DNA from: Psylliodes chrysocephalus
Taxonomy: Eukaryota > Arthropoda > Insecta > Coleoptera > Chrysomelidae
Assembly (NCBI GenBank): GCA_927349885.1
Contig: OV651815.1
Span: 23,835,966 to 23,899,965 of the forward strand
Reading direction: 5' to 3'
DNA: 64,000 nucleotides
Shown here: positions 45,112 through 57,399 of the stretch, piece after piece
How positions within the stretch are numbered: the first letter of the stretch is position 1
How the letters are laid out: every line of letters begins with the position of its first letter
The notes under the pieces: model-generated
Told to the model about the DNA's origin: nothing
Database searches by the model: none
What the model saw: the letters and a program-made list of their open reading frames with translations, nothing else
Translations under genes and position numbers: made by a program

Positions 45112-46094
45112 CCTTAGGCTAAATAGCGTCCATATCCCATTTAAATTTAAGAATAGGGTAGGTACCTAAAAAAAGTGACACGTAATAAAAATAACTAATT
45201 TCGAAAATCCATCAATGTCATACCATTATTCCTAATCTGAAAATTATTAATTTTTTTTAAGATCTTTAGATATTTATCTTTATGTGTACTTATAATATAC
45301 AATGTAGGCTATTAAACGTTTAAAATATAGTTGACTTGTTTCAAATTTCTTGTCTTGTCTTCGGCATATTGGAAATGTAAGGCTATTTATTATTTATTAA
45401 TTTATAAGTATTTCCTTATTCCCGTTTAGATATTTTCTTATAATTTGAAAATAAAATAATTATTATAATACTGGAATAAAAATATAATCACTTAAATTAT
45501 TTTTTATTTGTACACACCTATCTTCAGGCAAATAATTAGTTAATTAAGTTTATTAATTGAGGTAAAATAACAAAATATTTCTTTCAATATTAAATTGATA
45601 TATTCAAAAAAATGTAATGGTTGGAAGATCAAAATAATAAAAAAATACCTAATGCGATATTTTTTAAAATAAAACAAATCTTTAAATCTGTCCCCGACTT
45701 CTATCCGCAGTGTGAGAGAGATAGCTATAGTCAAGCAGATTCTCCAAGAGGTGCCACCGCGGAGTCTCCTATCTGGTTGTTATGGTAAGCTGTGATAAAA
45801 GTATGTAGCAGTATGGTATAGCTAAACAATAAGAATTAGTTAGGATTAAATATCATCAATATACATATCACGAAGTTTTTTAATAAAATAATACTGCAAA
45901 AACCGAGATAGCACAATTTATTATCTGTACGTCCAGGACCAATTCTAGACGTTTTAAGTATGTCCAGTTTAGTAAATCCCTGAGACGTCCAGAAATAGTT
46001 ATCCGTAGAACGTCAATTGTACGTGCTTTATTATATTTCCACGGATTCACATTCGCATTAAATTATTATTTGATTATATTATATAAACAACATA
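45112..46094. other. AT-rich spacer
   Basis: No gene. Around 45930-46030 several ACGTCCAG/GACGTCC-type phrases occur, similar in style to 49940-50060. Confidence 0.4.
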
Positions 46095-46096
46095 TA

Positions 46097-48147
46097 CCGG
46101 GTGTCCGCGCGAAAACTATAAATGGAATTATTTCTGGTGTTTTAAAATATATCGACTTGAAATTTTGGAAGGTCATTAAGGAAGTAGGGAGTAAATTAAT
46201 AGTGTATAAGATACCACTTCAACGTGATATCTGCCGCCCCCAGCTACCTCCGGTTCAAAAGTTTAAATGACACCCTGTATTTTTTTACATATTCTGAAAG
46301 AGCGTAGTTTTTTTAGTATCTCTATGTGAAAAAATTACTTAATTACATAATGAACTTTGAAAGATATTTACAGCTAAGGTTCAGATACCAGATATTCAAA
46401 TATCGAAAGCAAAAAATAATAGCAAGCCATGAAAGCTGCTTCGTTGCTTGAACTGTCAAATAATATTGTTTGTGACACTTTTGTTTAGTCGTTAGAACAA
46501 AAGTTTTCGAAAAAATTTGACTTAGTTTAAATTAAATAGCTAAAAAAATAGAAAAATGGTTTACAGTTTGGAAGAAAGAACTGAAATTGTAGATTTATAT
46601 GGGATTGCAAACAGAAACTATTCGCAGACGGCAGCATTATTTAACGAAAACCATCCCAACAAAAATTTATCTGCTGTTTATGTAATTAATCTAATACAAA
46701 AATTTTTTGAAACTGAATCGGTAAATATTAAAAACGTGATATGAATAATCGTGAAGCACGAGATGAAGCAACGCAAGTTGCAGTTCTTGGTCACGTAAAT
46801 TTAGATACACAGCTTTCAGTTAGAAAATTATCAGAAGCTTCGGGAGTGGCAAAAACAACGTGCCATAAAATATTAAAATTAAATAAAATGCATCCTTATA
46901 AAATACAGCTTCATCAAGAGTTGGGCGACGATAACTTCGATAGAAGAGTCCAATTTTGTGAAACTATGACAGGCATGATTCGGCAAAATAGAAATATTTT
47001 GCGAAATATTTGTTTCAGTGACGAAAGTTGCTTTTCCTTAAATGTTTTCGTAAATAGACACAATTGTCGATATTGGAGCGATGTTAATCCACACGTTTTC
47101 CAAAAAGGCAATTCGCAACGTCCCCAAAAAATTAATGTATGGGCTGGAATTCTAAATAACCAAATAATTGGTCCAATTTTCTATCACGAGAATTTAACTG
47201 GGCCTAGATATCTCGAGTTTTTAGAAGAATTAATACATCCTCTTATCATTCAGTGCTTGGAAGAAAACTTAGATCAAATGCAGGAGGATCAGTTATACTT
47301 TCAGCAAGACGGAGCTCCCCCTCATTACTGTTTAGAAGTAAGGCAATATTTAAATACCGTTTTTCTAGGACAATAGATGGGTCGTAGGGGTCCTATTGAA
47401 TGGTCAGCTCGCTCCCCAGACTTGACCCCACTGGATTTCTTTTTGTGGGGACATTTGAAGTCTGTTGTTTACAGGACACCACCACAATCCATTGATGATT
47501 TGCGTAATAGAATCATAGAGGAATGTAGAGATTTAACACCACATGTCTTTGAAAATATTCGGAACGCTTTCGAGAATAGATTGTACTATTGTTTAAATGT
47601 AACCGGTAAACATTTTGAATATTTGATTTAACTTAAAAAATAAAAAGAGTCCTTACTTTAATTTATAAAGCGAAATTTTGTTGGTCTATAAGAATACCTA
47701 TTTTTGTGATAAGTTGTATTTTTTTGTGATAAGTTGTATTTTTTTGTGATAAGTTATATTTTTTGGATAATTAGATTTTTTTGTTTCTATCTGATTTAAT
47801 TATTTCAAAATTTGTCTACTGTCCAAGGTTACTAGTTCTTTTTTTATATATCTGGTATCTGAAGCTTTAGCTGTAAATATCTTTCAAAGTTTATTATGTA
47901 ATTAAATAATTTTTTCACATAGAGATACTAAAAAAACTACGCTCTTTCAGAATATGTAAAAAAATACAGGGTGTCATTTAAACTTTTGAACCGGGGGTGG
48001 CTGGGGGCGGCAGATATCAAGTTAAAGTGGTATCTTATACACTATTAATTTACTCCCTACTTCCTTAATGACCTTCCAAAATTTCAAGTCGATATATTTT
48101 AAAACACCAGAAATAATTTCATTTAAAGTTTTCGCGCGGACACCCGG
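46097..48147 (+). mobile_element. Mariner-like DD41D element with 300-bp TIRs (2051 bp)
   Basis: 46097-46394 and 47847-48147 are near-identical inverted repeats beginning CCGGGTGTCCGCGCGAAAAC. TA flanks both ends. The transposase lies between on the plus strand, followed by three copies of a 20-bp unit GTGATAAGTTGTATTTTTTT (47704-47762). Confidence 0.92.
46556..47631 (+). pseudogene. DD41D mariner-like transposase, one frameshift and one stop
   Basis: From ATG 46556 the N-terminal helix-turn-helix reads YSLEERTEIVDLYG. A frameshift near 46735 moves to the frame NREARDEATQVAVLGHVNLD and SVRKLSEASGVAKTTCHKIL (second HTH). The core has NICFSDESCFSLN (first Asp), LYFQQDGAPPHYCLEVRQYL (second Asp), an in-frame TAG at 47374-47376 in a Trp-like position, then WSARSPDLTPLDFFLWGHLK (third Asp). 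Counting the stop as one residue, 41 residues lie between the last two Asp, giving DD41D, a spacing described for the rosa group of mariner-like elements. It ends at 47631 after VTGKHFEYLI. Two mutations separate it from an open frame of about 358 codons. Confidence 0.88.
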
Positions 48148-48280
48148 TATAATGCGATAAAATAATTATTAAAGATGGAATTGTCCAATATCCAATTGAA
48201 TGAAGACCAAATAGACAAAAAAGCGAAGAAAGTTCATTGCAAGAAAGTAACTTGTGACATATAACTATTATTTATTTAGG

Positions 48281-48979
48281 GTATGGTCAGTTATTAACTG
48301 CTTACTGCAAGGAACCAGGATTTTTTGACAGCGTTTCCTGAAAAAAACTAATTTATTGGTTACATTTGGACCACGACCGAGATTTACGTCACTTTTGTGA
48401 CATATTGACATTCCGTTATTAACCAAAATATCAGTTACTCGGTCCAAAACTAACCGCTCTGCTTGATATTCCTCAAAAAACAGTTAAATTAGGGACGCGG
48501 TTACCTTAAAATAGTGATTAAAACGTCAATTCACTAACAACTATTTTAGGTTCTTTCGTTCGCTGTTGGTGCAATGTCCACCAGTGTAAATTACACCAGT
48601 TACACAACCTTATTTACCCTAGTTTACTTTCTCCTTATTCCTTTAACACATGTCGAGTGTAATTCACTCCTGCTAAACAGCTGGTGGAGAAAATATCCAC
48701 CAGTGAACACCACATCGCCGACAGGAAGATATAGTGCGTTTTACACCGGGCCAACCTAAGGTTTAGTTTCCGTTGGTGTAGTTTAGTTCTACACCAGTGG
48801 GACGAACGAAAGAACCCATTTTTACGGTTACTATTAAATCGAATATCAATATGTCACAAAAGTGACGTAAATCTCGGCCGTGGTACAAATGTAACCAAGA
48901 AATTATTTTTTTTTTCAGGAACCGCTGTCAAAAAATCTTGGCTACTTGCGGTTAGTAGTCAGTTAATAACGGATTATAC
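48281..48979. mobile_element. Palindromic MITE with a second MITE inside
   Basis: Outer arms: 48281-48470 pairs with 48830-48979, sharing GTTATTAACTG, TTTTTTGACAGCG(G/T)TTCCTG and ATTTACGTCACTTTTGTGAC. Inner element: GGTTCTTTCGTTCG at 48549 and CGAACGAAAGAACC ending 48816, enclosing further repeats of CACCAGTG and TACACCAG. Its flanks CTATTTTA and CATTTTTA are only partly alike, so a target duplication is uncertain. No ORF. Confidence 0.7.
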
Positions 48980-48986
48980 ACATAAA

Positions 48987-49153
48987 TAGTGGATTTTATT
49001 TTTTGCACTAGGTGTAAATTTTCTGCACTAATTGCATTTGTTTTGTTCAATGTAGCTTCAAATATTTGACACATACTTGAGTGAGTGTATCTTATACTTT
49101 TGACCATTATACAGTGTCGAGTATGACACTAGTACAACAAATAAAATCCATTA
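48987..49153. mobile_element. Short MITE, family copy 1
   Basis: Ends TAGTGGATTTTATTTTTTGC and, inverted, TAATGGATTTTATTTGTTGT. The same family lies at 54552-54698, sharing GGTGTAGCTTCAAATATTT-like internal sequence (here ATGTAGCTTCAAATATTT). Confidence 0.75.
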
Positions 49154-50389
49154 TTAGATTTAAGCACTAAAATATGCTCAGGGCTTAGGATTTACTAAAA
49201 AAAAAGACATGAGACTGATGTTTAATATTTATAATTCGATAGTATAAATTCCACAATTTGACTGTGATTCGACTGTGGGTTTGTGGTTGATTAATATTAT
49301 TTTTTTGTAGTTTGTACTATTTTTATCTCTGAAAAAGGTGGAAGTTTTCCAGTGAATACTACAAAGCTGAAAGGTAAGTGAATTCATAATGTCTAACAGG
49401 GCAAGCTTAAACAAACAAATTGCATTTTCGTATTAATCTGCCTTTTGTTTTGAATAAGCAATTACATTATTTTCAGGTTTAGCCGAGAAGGAAAATATGG
49501 CTAAATCAAGAAAAGAAACTAAACTACTGTCAATGCAGACATGGATGACAAGGGCAAAGTAGATGAAAGACGAGGTGAATTCCACGAAAAAGTTTTAATA
49601 AACGAGGCGTTCTTTACATAAACTCCAGTTGTCATTTAATTCAACTTTTGTGATTTTTAATGAAAACTGCTGTTGACATATATGGGATTTATGCACAACC
49701 GTTCATATTTTGGACTACTGGCGATTTTGCAGATTTTTTTCACGCAAGGACATATATACTTATGTTATATACCAATAAGTGTCAATATAAAATTCAGGAA
49801 AAACTGACATGTGGTTTTTGCAAAACACTCCTCAATTATTCATAGGTTATTTGCTTCCAAATAAAAAGTTTTGAAATGTTCATTGTTTTCACTAATTACC
49901 ACAAACATCCTTTATTTTTCTATTTGGTCTTGTGAAAATGTCCATGGAATGTTCTTAAATAGACGTTCTTAAGACATCCTGATTATTAACAATGGATGTT
50001 CCAAAGACATCCATAAGATGTCCACGTTCGTGAAATGGACGTTGTAAGGATGTCGTGTATATCCAAGCAAGTATAAGATTTTTTGCGAGGTTTTAATTTA
50101 ACTAAAATAAACCTAGTGAATCTACAAAAATAAAATTATAATTAAAGCGATAAACTGGCTGCTGTACTGTATACAAAAATCAGAAAGTGTTTTTTAATTA
50201 GAATATGTCTCCTCAGTCATTTCTACATTTAAGTAGGCGTAGAAATGGATCTGGTTACTAAAAAAGAGCTATGATTATAATACTAGCAAAACTGAATTCG
50301 TTTTAAGACTTTCTATAATATTTTAGGTATACAAAGTTTTTAGTTCAATGCATTTTTGTAATTCTTAGTTACTTATTTAGCTCTATCAC
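49154..50389. other. Mostly AT-rich; two weak exon-like segments
   Basis: Segments 49321-49371 and 49477-49558 are bordered by AG and GTAAGT and can be joined in one frame (SEKGGSFPVNTTKLKG then LAEKENMAKSRKETKLLSMQ to a stop). No family is recognised, so no CDS is called. 49940-50060 holds several imperfect GGACGTT/GACATCC motifs. Confidence 0.3.
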
Positions 50390-51100
50390 ACCCTGTAATA
50401 CTTATAACAATTATTTAGTACGAAATAAAACAAAAAAAATATTATCTAGTATTTAATATAACAAATAAGTGATCATAAGTCATATTCTAACTATGGTATT
50501 ACATAAAAAATGCACCATATTTCAGTTACTTATATTTCTTATTTTTTTAACACTACGTACGATTTATTTTCCAAATTGTAAGTAGACATGAACAAAATAT
50601 ATACAAGTGTAAAACATGACATAAGTTTCATGGAAATTCAAGAGTGCTGGAGATATATTTGAAAATAATAATTCTGCATTTCTTACTTTTGAATCCTTCT
50701 AACAGCTCACAATGTAGAGCTGCAAACTTGAGTTCCCTAAAAAAGTTTCCTTTAAAAACCTGAAAAGTAACATACTAAAATTTGAACAAATTCTGACAGA
50801 ACCCAAAATAAATGTAAAAAGTGGGGTCCATTGTGCAATGTATAGCATCACTCTACTAGACGTTTAAGAAAAAAGGTGAAACATCCTTTCACTTTCAATT
50901 TTTATAGATTTATTACAAAACGTTTTTTTTTTTAATTCCTTTTAAAAATTTACAAAATAACATTTTTTGAAAGTTTATAAAAAATTCAAGGCTTCTACCC
51001 CTAAGTTCTGTTATTATTGGTATTTCCTGAAAATTTCACAAAAACTAAAATAAAGTCTCAAAAAGAATTATAAATTTTCAAGTTGTTCGGTTTGCTCTTA
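50390..51100. repeat. Repeat, inverted copy of 38640-39190
   Basis: The reverse complement of 50390-50810 aligns with 38800-39190. A further short match, TAAGAGCAAACCG, lies near 51090 and 38643. The element type is unknown; no ORF. Confidence 0.55.
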
Positions 51101-52274
51101 AAATTTGTAATGGAATTAATTTTTGTATTTTAAAATTTAATTTTAATTGTTTCGCCCAGTGAAAAACCTCTGTAACCTGCTATAGAAAAAATAAATTTTA
51201 TTTTTACTGTTAGATTTTAATTTTCCAAATATATTGATAAAGAGGTTATCGAGGTGGTTATAAATGTACTATATTTAATGGGTCTAACGATCTTTATATC
51301 TGAGATACAGAGGGTTTTTCAGTTTATTCTTTCGTTCTTAATTAACAAAACACCCAGTATATATTTTTTATTTATTTGGTACTTATATTTTCCTTGAAAT
51401 TACCAACCAGATCCATAAAGTTAAACATTATAAAACTGGTAACGAAAAATTCAGTACATATGTCAAGAAAACAAATAACAATTAATATTTCTGGTTTTAA
51501 AATCAATATAATATTGATACGAAAATCAGTTTAGCAATAAAAAATTACAATAATTCGGATCTCAATAAAAGAATGAAAAACCTTATCTTACCTTCAAACT
51601 TCAAACACGTACTTGATGTCGGGTAACCACTTAACGTTTGGTAGGTTAACAACATTACTTTTAATGCAAAAGAAGAATTAAAAAATATAAAATTTAATAA
51701 TTGTGTATTTTCTTTTTCTTCTTCTTTTTCTGTAACCTATCTTTACCGCTCTGTTTATTTTCGTTTTCCCTCTACATTCTCTAAATCTGCTTCTGTCATG
51801 GTACTTTACCTGGCACCTTTTCCTTTAAAGATCGTCTTGCTTTCCTTTTAAATTATTTTATTTGGCTCTAATAGAAATATCCAATACATAGCATTTCTCT
51901 CAATATATATGCAATTTTCTTAATATATATTTCCAATTAATAAATCTTTCTTTTTTTATAAAATCCAAATTGACATTCTTTTTTTAATTTGTCATATGAC
52001 ATCTTCCAATTTCCCATAACAGTTCCCCCAAAAAAAAAATATCGCCATATTCAATTTTTTATAATTAATTTTTATTTTCCAGGACCGACCTTACCCATCA
52101 AACGTTGATTAACAAATTTACAAATTTTGAAAAACAAAAATATGTCATTATTTTAATTTTGAATCAAATGACAAATCAAAATCCCTCAAACTTTGTATTT
52201 AAAAAAATTATTTCCAAAATAAATTATGAAATACAAAATTTTTCAAATTGTCAACAATATTTGACCCAAAACAT
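51101..52274. other. AT-rich stretch before the second 8-mer array
   Basis: No gene. A pyrimidine-rich tract lies near 51710-51790. Confidence 0.4.
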
Positions 52275-52493
52275 CGATTTTTCGATTTTTCGATTTTTCG
52301 ATTTTTCGATTTTTCGAATTTTCGATTTTTCGATTTTTCGATTTTTCGATTTTTCGATTTTTCGATTTTTCGATTTTTCGATTTTTCGATTTTTCGATTT
52401 TTCGATTTTTCGATTTTTCGATTTTTCGATTTTTCGATTTTTCGATTTTTCGATTTTTCGATTTTTCGATTTTTCGATTTTTCGATTTTTCGA
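52275..52493. repeat. 8-bp satellite (CGATTTTT)n, second locus, about 27 copies
   Basis: Same unit as 27719-28904, with one variant CGAATTTT near 52316. Flanks (CCCAAAACAT and AATAAAACAG) differ from the first locus. All six frames are open through the array, so the predicted proteins here are artefacts. Confidence 0.96.
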
Positions 52494-52793
52494 AATAAAA
52501 CAGAAGTCTGGCAACGCCGATTTGTCAATAAATTTTTGAATACAAACTATTTTTAACTACATTAAAACGTAACAATTGAAAGATTACACCATTTTTAACA
52601 TAACGGTTACTTTATCAAATGTTTAAAATGTGCTCCATTTGTGAGTTGACAGTACCCTAATCGATGAAAGAATGCATCTACCACATTTCTCCATGATTGT
52701 TTTATTTATTTAGGACCTTCCAGACTACATAAAATCATAAGTGTTACATATGGTTGAACTCGTATTGAATAGGAGATTCCAATAATGACTTAA
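52494..52793. other. Spacer, nothing recognised
   Basis: AT-rich, no gene or clear repeat. Confidence 0.4.
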
Positions 52794-52985
52794 TATACAG
52801 GGTGATGAATTTGAAAAACCAAAGTGACTAATAATATAATAAAAACGGTAAATCTGGCAACATTGCAAATATCAAATCTGGAATCTCCGCATCCCAAAAT
52901 AGCTGTACCCCAAATTTTGTATAATATTGACTAGCAATTTACGAGATAATTGGCCGTTTCCAGACTTTTGGGCCACTCCGTATAT
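52794..52985. mobile_element. Small TIR element (about 190 bp)
   Basis: Ends ATACAGGGTG at the left and CACTCCGTAT at the right, imperfect inverted repeats of the 'TACAGGGTG' type often seen on insect MITEs. It abuts the end of the LINE reverse-transcriptase coding sequence. Confidence 0.45.
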
Positions 52986-53411
52986 GATTCTAGTAGTTGG
53001 GCATATGGCATCGGAAAAATTTCCTTATTTTAAATAGTAGGCCTTGATACCACACTTTATCGAAGACTTTTGAGATATCAAGAAATACTGCGAAACATTT
53101 TTTTTTTCTTATAGAGAATTCTCAATTTTATTTATTATGCGATGAATCTGATTAGTGGTGGAAAGTTTATCCCGAAAGCCGAATTGATGGGACGGGATAA
53201 GTTGCTTTTTGTCTATTGTCTTATTTAGTCTTCTTAAGAAAAATTTTTCAAACAGTTTTGCTATCACAGGTACAAGCGAGATTGGTCTTTAAGATGTTAT
53301 TTCATTGTTGAGTTTTCCCGGTTTGAGTATCATTATCACCTCAGCAGTTTTTCATAGTAGTGAAACACGTTGAAGTTTAAATGCTGCATTAATTAAATTG
53401 GTTAGTTTAAC
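52986..53411 (-). pseudogene. Jockey-like LINE, RT portion 3' of the P insertion
   Basis: Minus strand from 53411 reads LTNLINAAFKLQRV, a broken piece, then RPISLVPVIAKLFEKFFLRR, IPSHQFGFRDKLSTTNQIHR and CFAVFLDISKVFDKVWYQGL (first RT Asp), then the coding ends at 52986. The order and wording are typical of jockey-clade RT. It continues directly, in sequence and strand, from the piece at 59705-59880, so the two are one element split by the P element. Stops show it is dead. Confidence 0.82.
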
Positions 53412-54551
53412 CATTGTATTTAGATCAACTAGTAGAACAACCTTATGGAAGTTTTATTGGAGGCATTCTGTCGCGCCATCTGTTGGAATAAGTACAGAAC
53501 TTCATCAAAATTGGTCCGTGCGCTAGCGCCCCCTCGATCATTGAGTATAAAATTTGAAACATATAAAGTTTTCTTTATATTTAAAATCATTTGAGTAGAT
53601 TGTGTTGGGCACTGCATTATTTGGTTTGGATGCTTCATGAATTAAGTCATTTTATAGGTAGGTGCGTAGGTATACAATGTTTGATCTGCAAACGAGTTCT
53701 TCTAAAAATTTTAAAATATGAATTAAAAGCCTATTAAATGATTTTAAATTTAATTATTACCTACATTTTTTGTTTTATGTGAAAAAGAAATCAAATTGTT
53801 AATAAGTTTTCATTTTCAAATAAATTTAACAAATTAAATAATTAAACTGTAATAATTATAATTAGGAGTACCTAGTAGTAGTAGTATGAGTTTGGTAGGC
53901 TCGATCGTTATGGGAAAATGGAATTTCTATAATACCTAATCATCAAATGAAAGAAAATAAGATACCTAGTTTGTGCTTAATTATATTTATTATTTTTCCA
54001 CATAATAGTGTACAATTGATTTTATATATTCACCTAAATAGGTATTCATAAACGTGATGAAAATAAATATTCTAATATAAAACATTAAAAAGTGTCATAA
54101 ATTCTATAAAATGGTAGGTGCATTATAGGTGTTATATTGAAGTGGATTAGCTTGTAAATAAAATCTGGATTAAAAAATAAAACTACTATAAATATTTCAT
54201 GTTTGTATTTTTTTAAAATCGCAGGATGATTCTCAAGAAAATCGCCCGGTATAAAGTAGAAGATAATGAAATTTTGACTATTTTATTATGACGATAGTAA
54301 TATTTGTGAACTTATAAAGAGGTCCGAGTCAATCATATTTCTAAAACTCGAATGTTAATAATTAATTCTCTACTTTGTTAGTTAATAAATACATAATTTT
54401 GTAGTTTTTATTCAACCCATCAGGAACAAGGTAGATATTTAAAGAGATCAAACGTGAATTCTACTTAATAGGTAATTTGAAAAAACTCCGTTTAAAATAA
54501 AACGCAATAAACATTATAAAACAAAATTTATTGTACAGAAATAACAACTTA

Positions 54552-54698
54552 TAGTGGATTTTATTTGTTGCACTAGGTGTTAGTGTTCTGCATTGAACGT
54601 TTGATTTGTTCGGTGTAGCTTCAAATATTTTGAGTAGCAAATATGATAGTTCGAATATAGTACGAGTGTAACACTAGTGCAACAAATAAAATCCTCTA
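54552..54698. mobile_element. Short MITE, family copy 2
   Basis: Ends TAGTGGATTTTATTTGTTGC and, inverted, TAGAGGATTTTATTTGTTGC, with internal GGTGTAGCTTCAAATATTTT. It lies 28 bp downstream of the P transposase stop codon, within its probable 3' UTR. Confidence 0.78.
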
Positions 54699-54725
54699 TT
54701 AGAAAATTATAAAAATCAAAGACAT

Positions 54726-57399
54726 CTAATTATGTTTAAATATTGATAATTTTATATTCTTAGCCCCTTCACGAGTTTTCATTGAATTTGAAATACTTTT
54801 ACAATATTTATAAAGTTGTGTTCTCAGTAATAAGTTTAAAATATATTCTCTATGTTCTTTACATTCTGGATTTACATTCTGCCATTCTGGCAAATCTTTG
54901 GTAATTCGTCTTTTAATTTTATTGGTCATAATGTTAATAATTCTTTTTGTTAAACATTTATGTACATGACGGGAAAACAAATTTAGGCTTAACCAAGTGA
55001 ATGAAACTAATAACTCAGTAGGAGTTTTTAGTCGAGATTCATTATTTATATAATAGTTTTTGTAAAAAATTAAAAGCTCTTGTTTATTTGAAATATTTTC
55101 TTTTCCCTCTAATGTATCCGAACAAGATTGACATTTGTATTTTTCAATACATTTCTTTGCCAAATAACCAGCAAAGTATGACGTAGAACACATTTCTAAA
55201 TGGAACAGATCTTCAGAATATTGAACATTGGCTTCGTCTGAAACCGTGGAAGAATCTGTATCAGTTCCCTTTTGGGACAGTAATTCTTCCTCTACCCCTA
55301 TAGGTATATTTTCAATAGTATCATTTAAATCGAATAAAATATCATCACCATCATCATTAGTTCCTGAATTAGCAGTAGTTGGTGGTCTCAAAAGATTGGT
55401 TACTAAATTCGACTTAAATGCAAATCTAAATGATTTTACCGTAGGATTCCTGTTATAACCACCTTTCTGGCGATAAATTGAAAACTGATTTTCGAGACAA
55501 TCTTGGATTAATCGACCTGTAAATAAATAAGAAAATCCTTTGGCTTTTTGACTGTTAAAAATCATTTTGATAGAATTTATTGTCAATAGGAAGCAGTCAA
55601 AGCTGGGAGGTCTTTTCAGATTTCCCTTTTTATCAACTTTATATAGTTCAGACAATAGATTGTAGCCCTCGTCCATTGCTTTCCAAACGTCTCTATTTTT
55701 GTCACTAAGGACTCTGTTGCATGGTTTTGTTGAGTAGAATTGGCTACTATTTAAAGCATCAAAGAGGTCATTAATAGTTTTTACAAAATATGCTGTATGT
55801 TCAGCTGTATTAGATTTCAATTCACCCGTACGAATTACTGTTTTAATAGCAGCAGCCATACTGTGACTCAATAATTGGCCAGCCAACTTCACGCTTAATT
55901 TTTCAAAAGGATTGGGGTGTAGGTGTTTGTCGCATACTTTAAGGAGTGCCCTTCCCGTGGTACTCATTTTATCTATGCTATAAGTTTTTTCAATATCAGA
56001 ATAACAAATGAATTTTCCCTTATATACGAAATTTGTATACAAAAAATTGTTTCTGATACACTTTAAAAGATGTGGTGCATCATAAATAGCAAAATATTTT
56101 TGTTCATTTATATAAAAAAAAGGACTTTCTACAGTAACACCCAGCGATTTGAAAACACTTTGATTTACTGTAGACAAATCGCAAACAATACCAATTGGTT
56201 TCAAATTTATTACAGAAAGCTTGTTAAGGCACTCTTTTATTATTTTTAACAAAGATTCGGTTTTAACACCATCACCGGAAACAAAATAACCTATAGGAAT
56301 TTTCCATTTGGAATAAATTCCTCTTAACATAAGTACTAAAGCTTGACTTGCCGGTGCTGGTTTTCTACCAAGGAAGCCCAAATCTTCAAAACCTTCAATC
56401 ATGTCTAATTTTTCGTTGTATTCTAGATGTCTCTTTATTGACATCTCATCAAAAATTAAAATGCATTCTTTATCTATTAAACTCATTGTTTCTGCCTTGA
56501 CGAATAACCTACTGAAAATATTTCTATTGAATCCGGGTTGACAATTAAATTTCTGTAACCAGCTTCGTAATGTCGTTATTGCTGGTAAAATAAATCCCTT
56601 ACTTCTCAAATATTTATAAGTAGCAGGACTCTTATAATATAAAGATAATGCTGTTTTCTTTTCGGATGCTAACCATGAACAGCGAATTTTATGTCTCATT
56701 TGCATTCTTAATATTGTTTGAGAAAAATGAGTTTTACCTACTTTGTACATAGTTTGTGAAGACAGCTGAATTTTTTTAATTTTTACCTTCGACTGAGCCA
56801 ATTGTGTTTGAAGATTGTTTATTTGTTTTCTAGCAATCACTAGCTGGTTCTTTAAATGTTCATTTTCTTCATCTTTGTTCAATTTTATTTTTTTCTGTGG
56901 TTGTTGAATAGGAAAATTTTCTAGTTCCATTAAAAATTCTTTATCTTCTTCATTTTCATCATCTAGAGAATTCTCTACCAATTGACTTGTTGATGGTTCA
57001 CTGTCATGAAAGATTCGTTTTCGTTTGTGGCTCAAATAACATCTTGGTGTAATAATATTTGATGAACAGTTTTCTTCATCGGAGTCAATTTCTTTAAATT
57101 TTAAAGGTATAGCATCGCTACTTAACTTTTTCTGCTGAAGAAATTGAGAACTAAAATGTTTGCTACAAATAAATCTTTTTTTTAAAGACTTCGGACTAGT
57201 TTCCAATAAGGCTGAGTTCCCTACAAGAAATAAAAAATTGAAACAACTGTTAATTTTATTACTTCATGCTCATACCAGAATGTAAGATCCACTTCTTACA
57301 TAGTTCTTTGTCATTGACCGGAAAAGAAAATCTTCTGAGTCCTGGCACTAGTCTCTGAGATAAATTACATTCATAATATGCACACTTATTTCCAGACAT
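54726..57399 (-). CDS. P-element (THAP) transposase, two exons, apparently intact
   Basis: Exon 1 is 57276-57399 (ATG at 57399), exon 2 54726-57220; the 55-bp intron has GTATGAG...TTCTTGTAG borders and phase 1. The product is about 872 residues with no internal stop, within the range of P/THAP9 transposases. Residues 1-80 form a THAP finger: Cys6, Cys11, Pro27, Trp37, Cys60, His63, Phe64 and a closing AIPLKF. Residues about 157-192 are a Leu/Gln-rich coiled coil, as expected for dimerisation. The RNase H-like core has ILIFDEMSIK (Asp299), GIVCDLSTVNQ (Asp389), IYDAPHLLKCIRNN, and QDCLENQFSIYRQKGGYNRN (Asp615, Glu618), the P-family QD..E signature. The protein should cut and paste DNA ending in the element's TIRs. 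An exon-2-only reading would start at a non-ATG codon and lose half the THAP finger, so the two-exon model is preferred. Confidence 0.9.

Noticed and set aside
52105..52556. Repeat proteins on both strands (FDFSIFRF, KSKNRKIE)
   Set aside because: Same satellite artefact at the second locus.
54726..57206. P transposase starting at 57206
   Set aside because: That codon is TTG and would omit half of the THAP finger; the upstream ATG exon at 57276-57399 restores it with proper splice sites.
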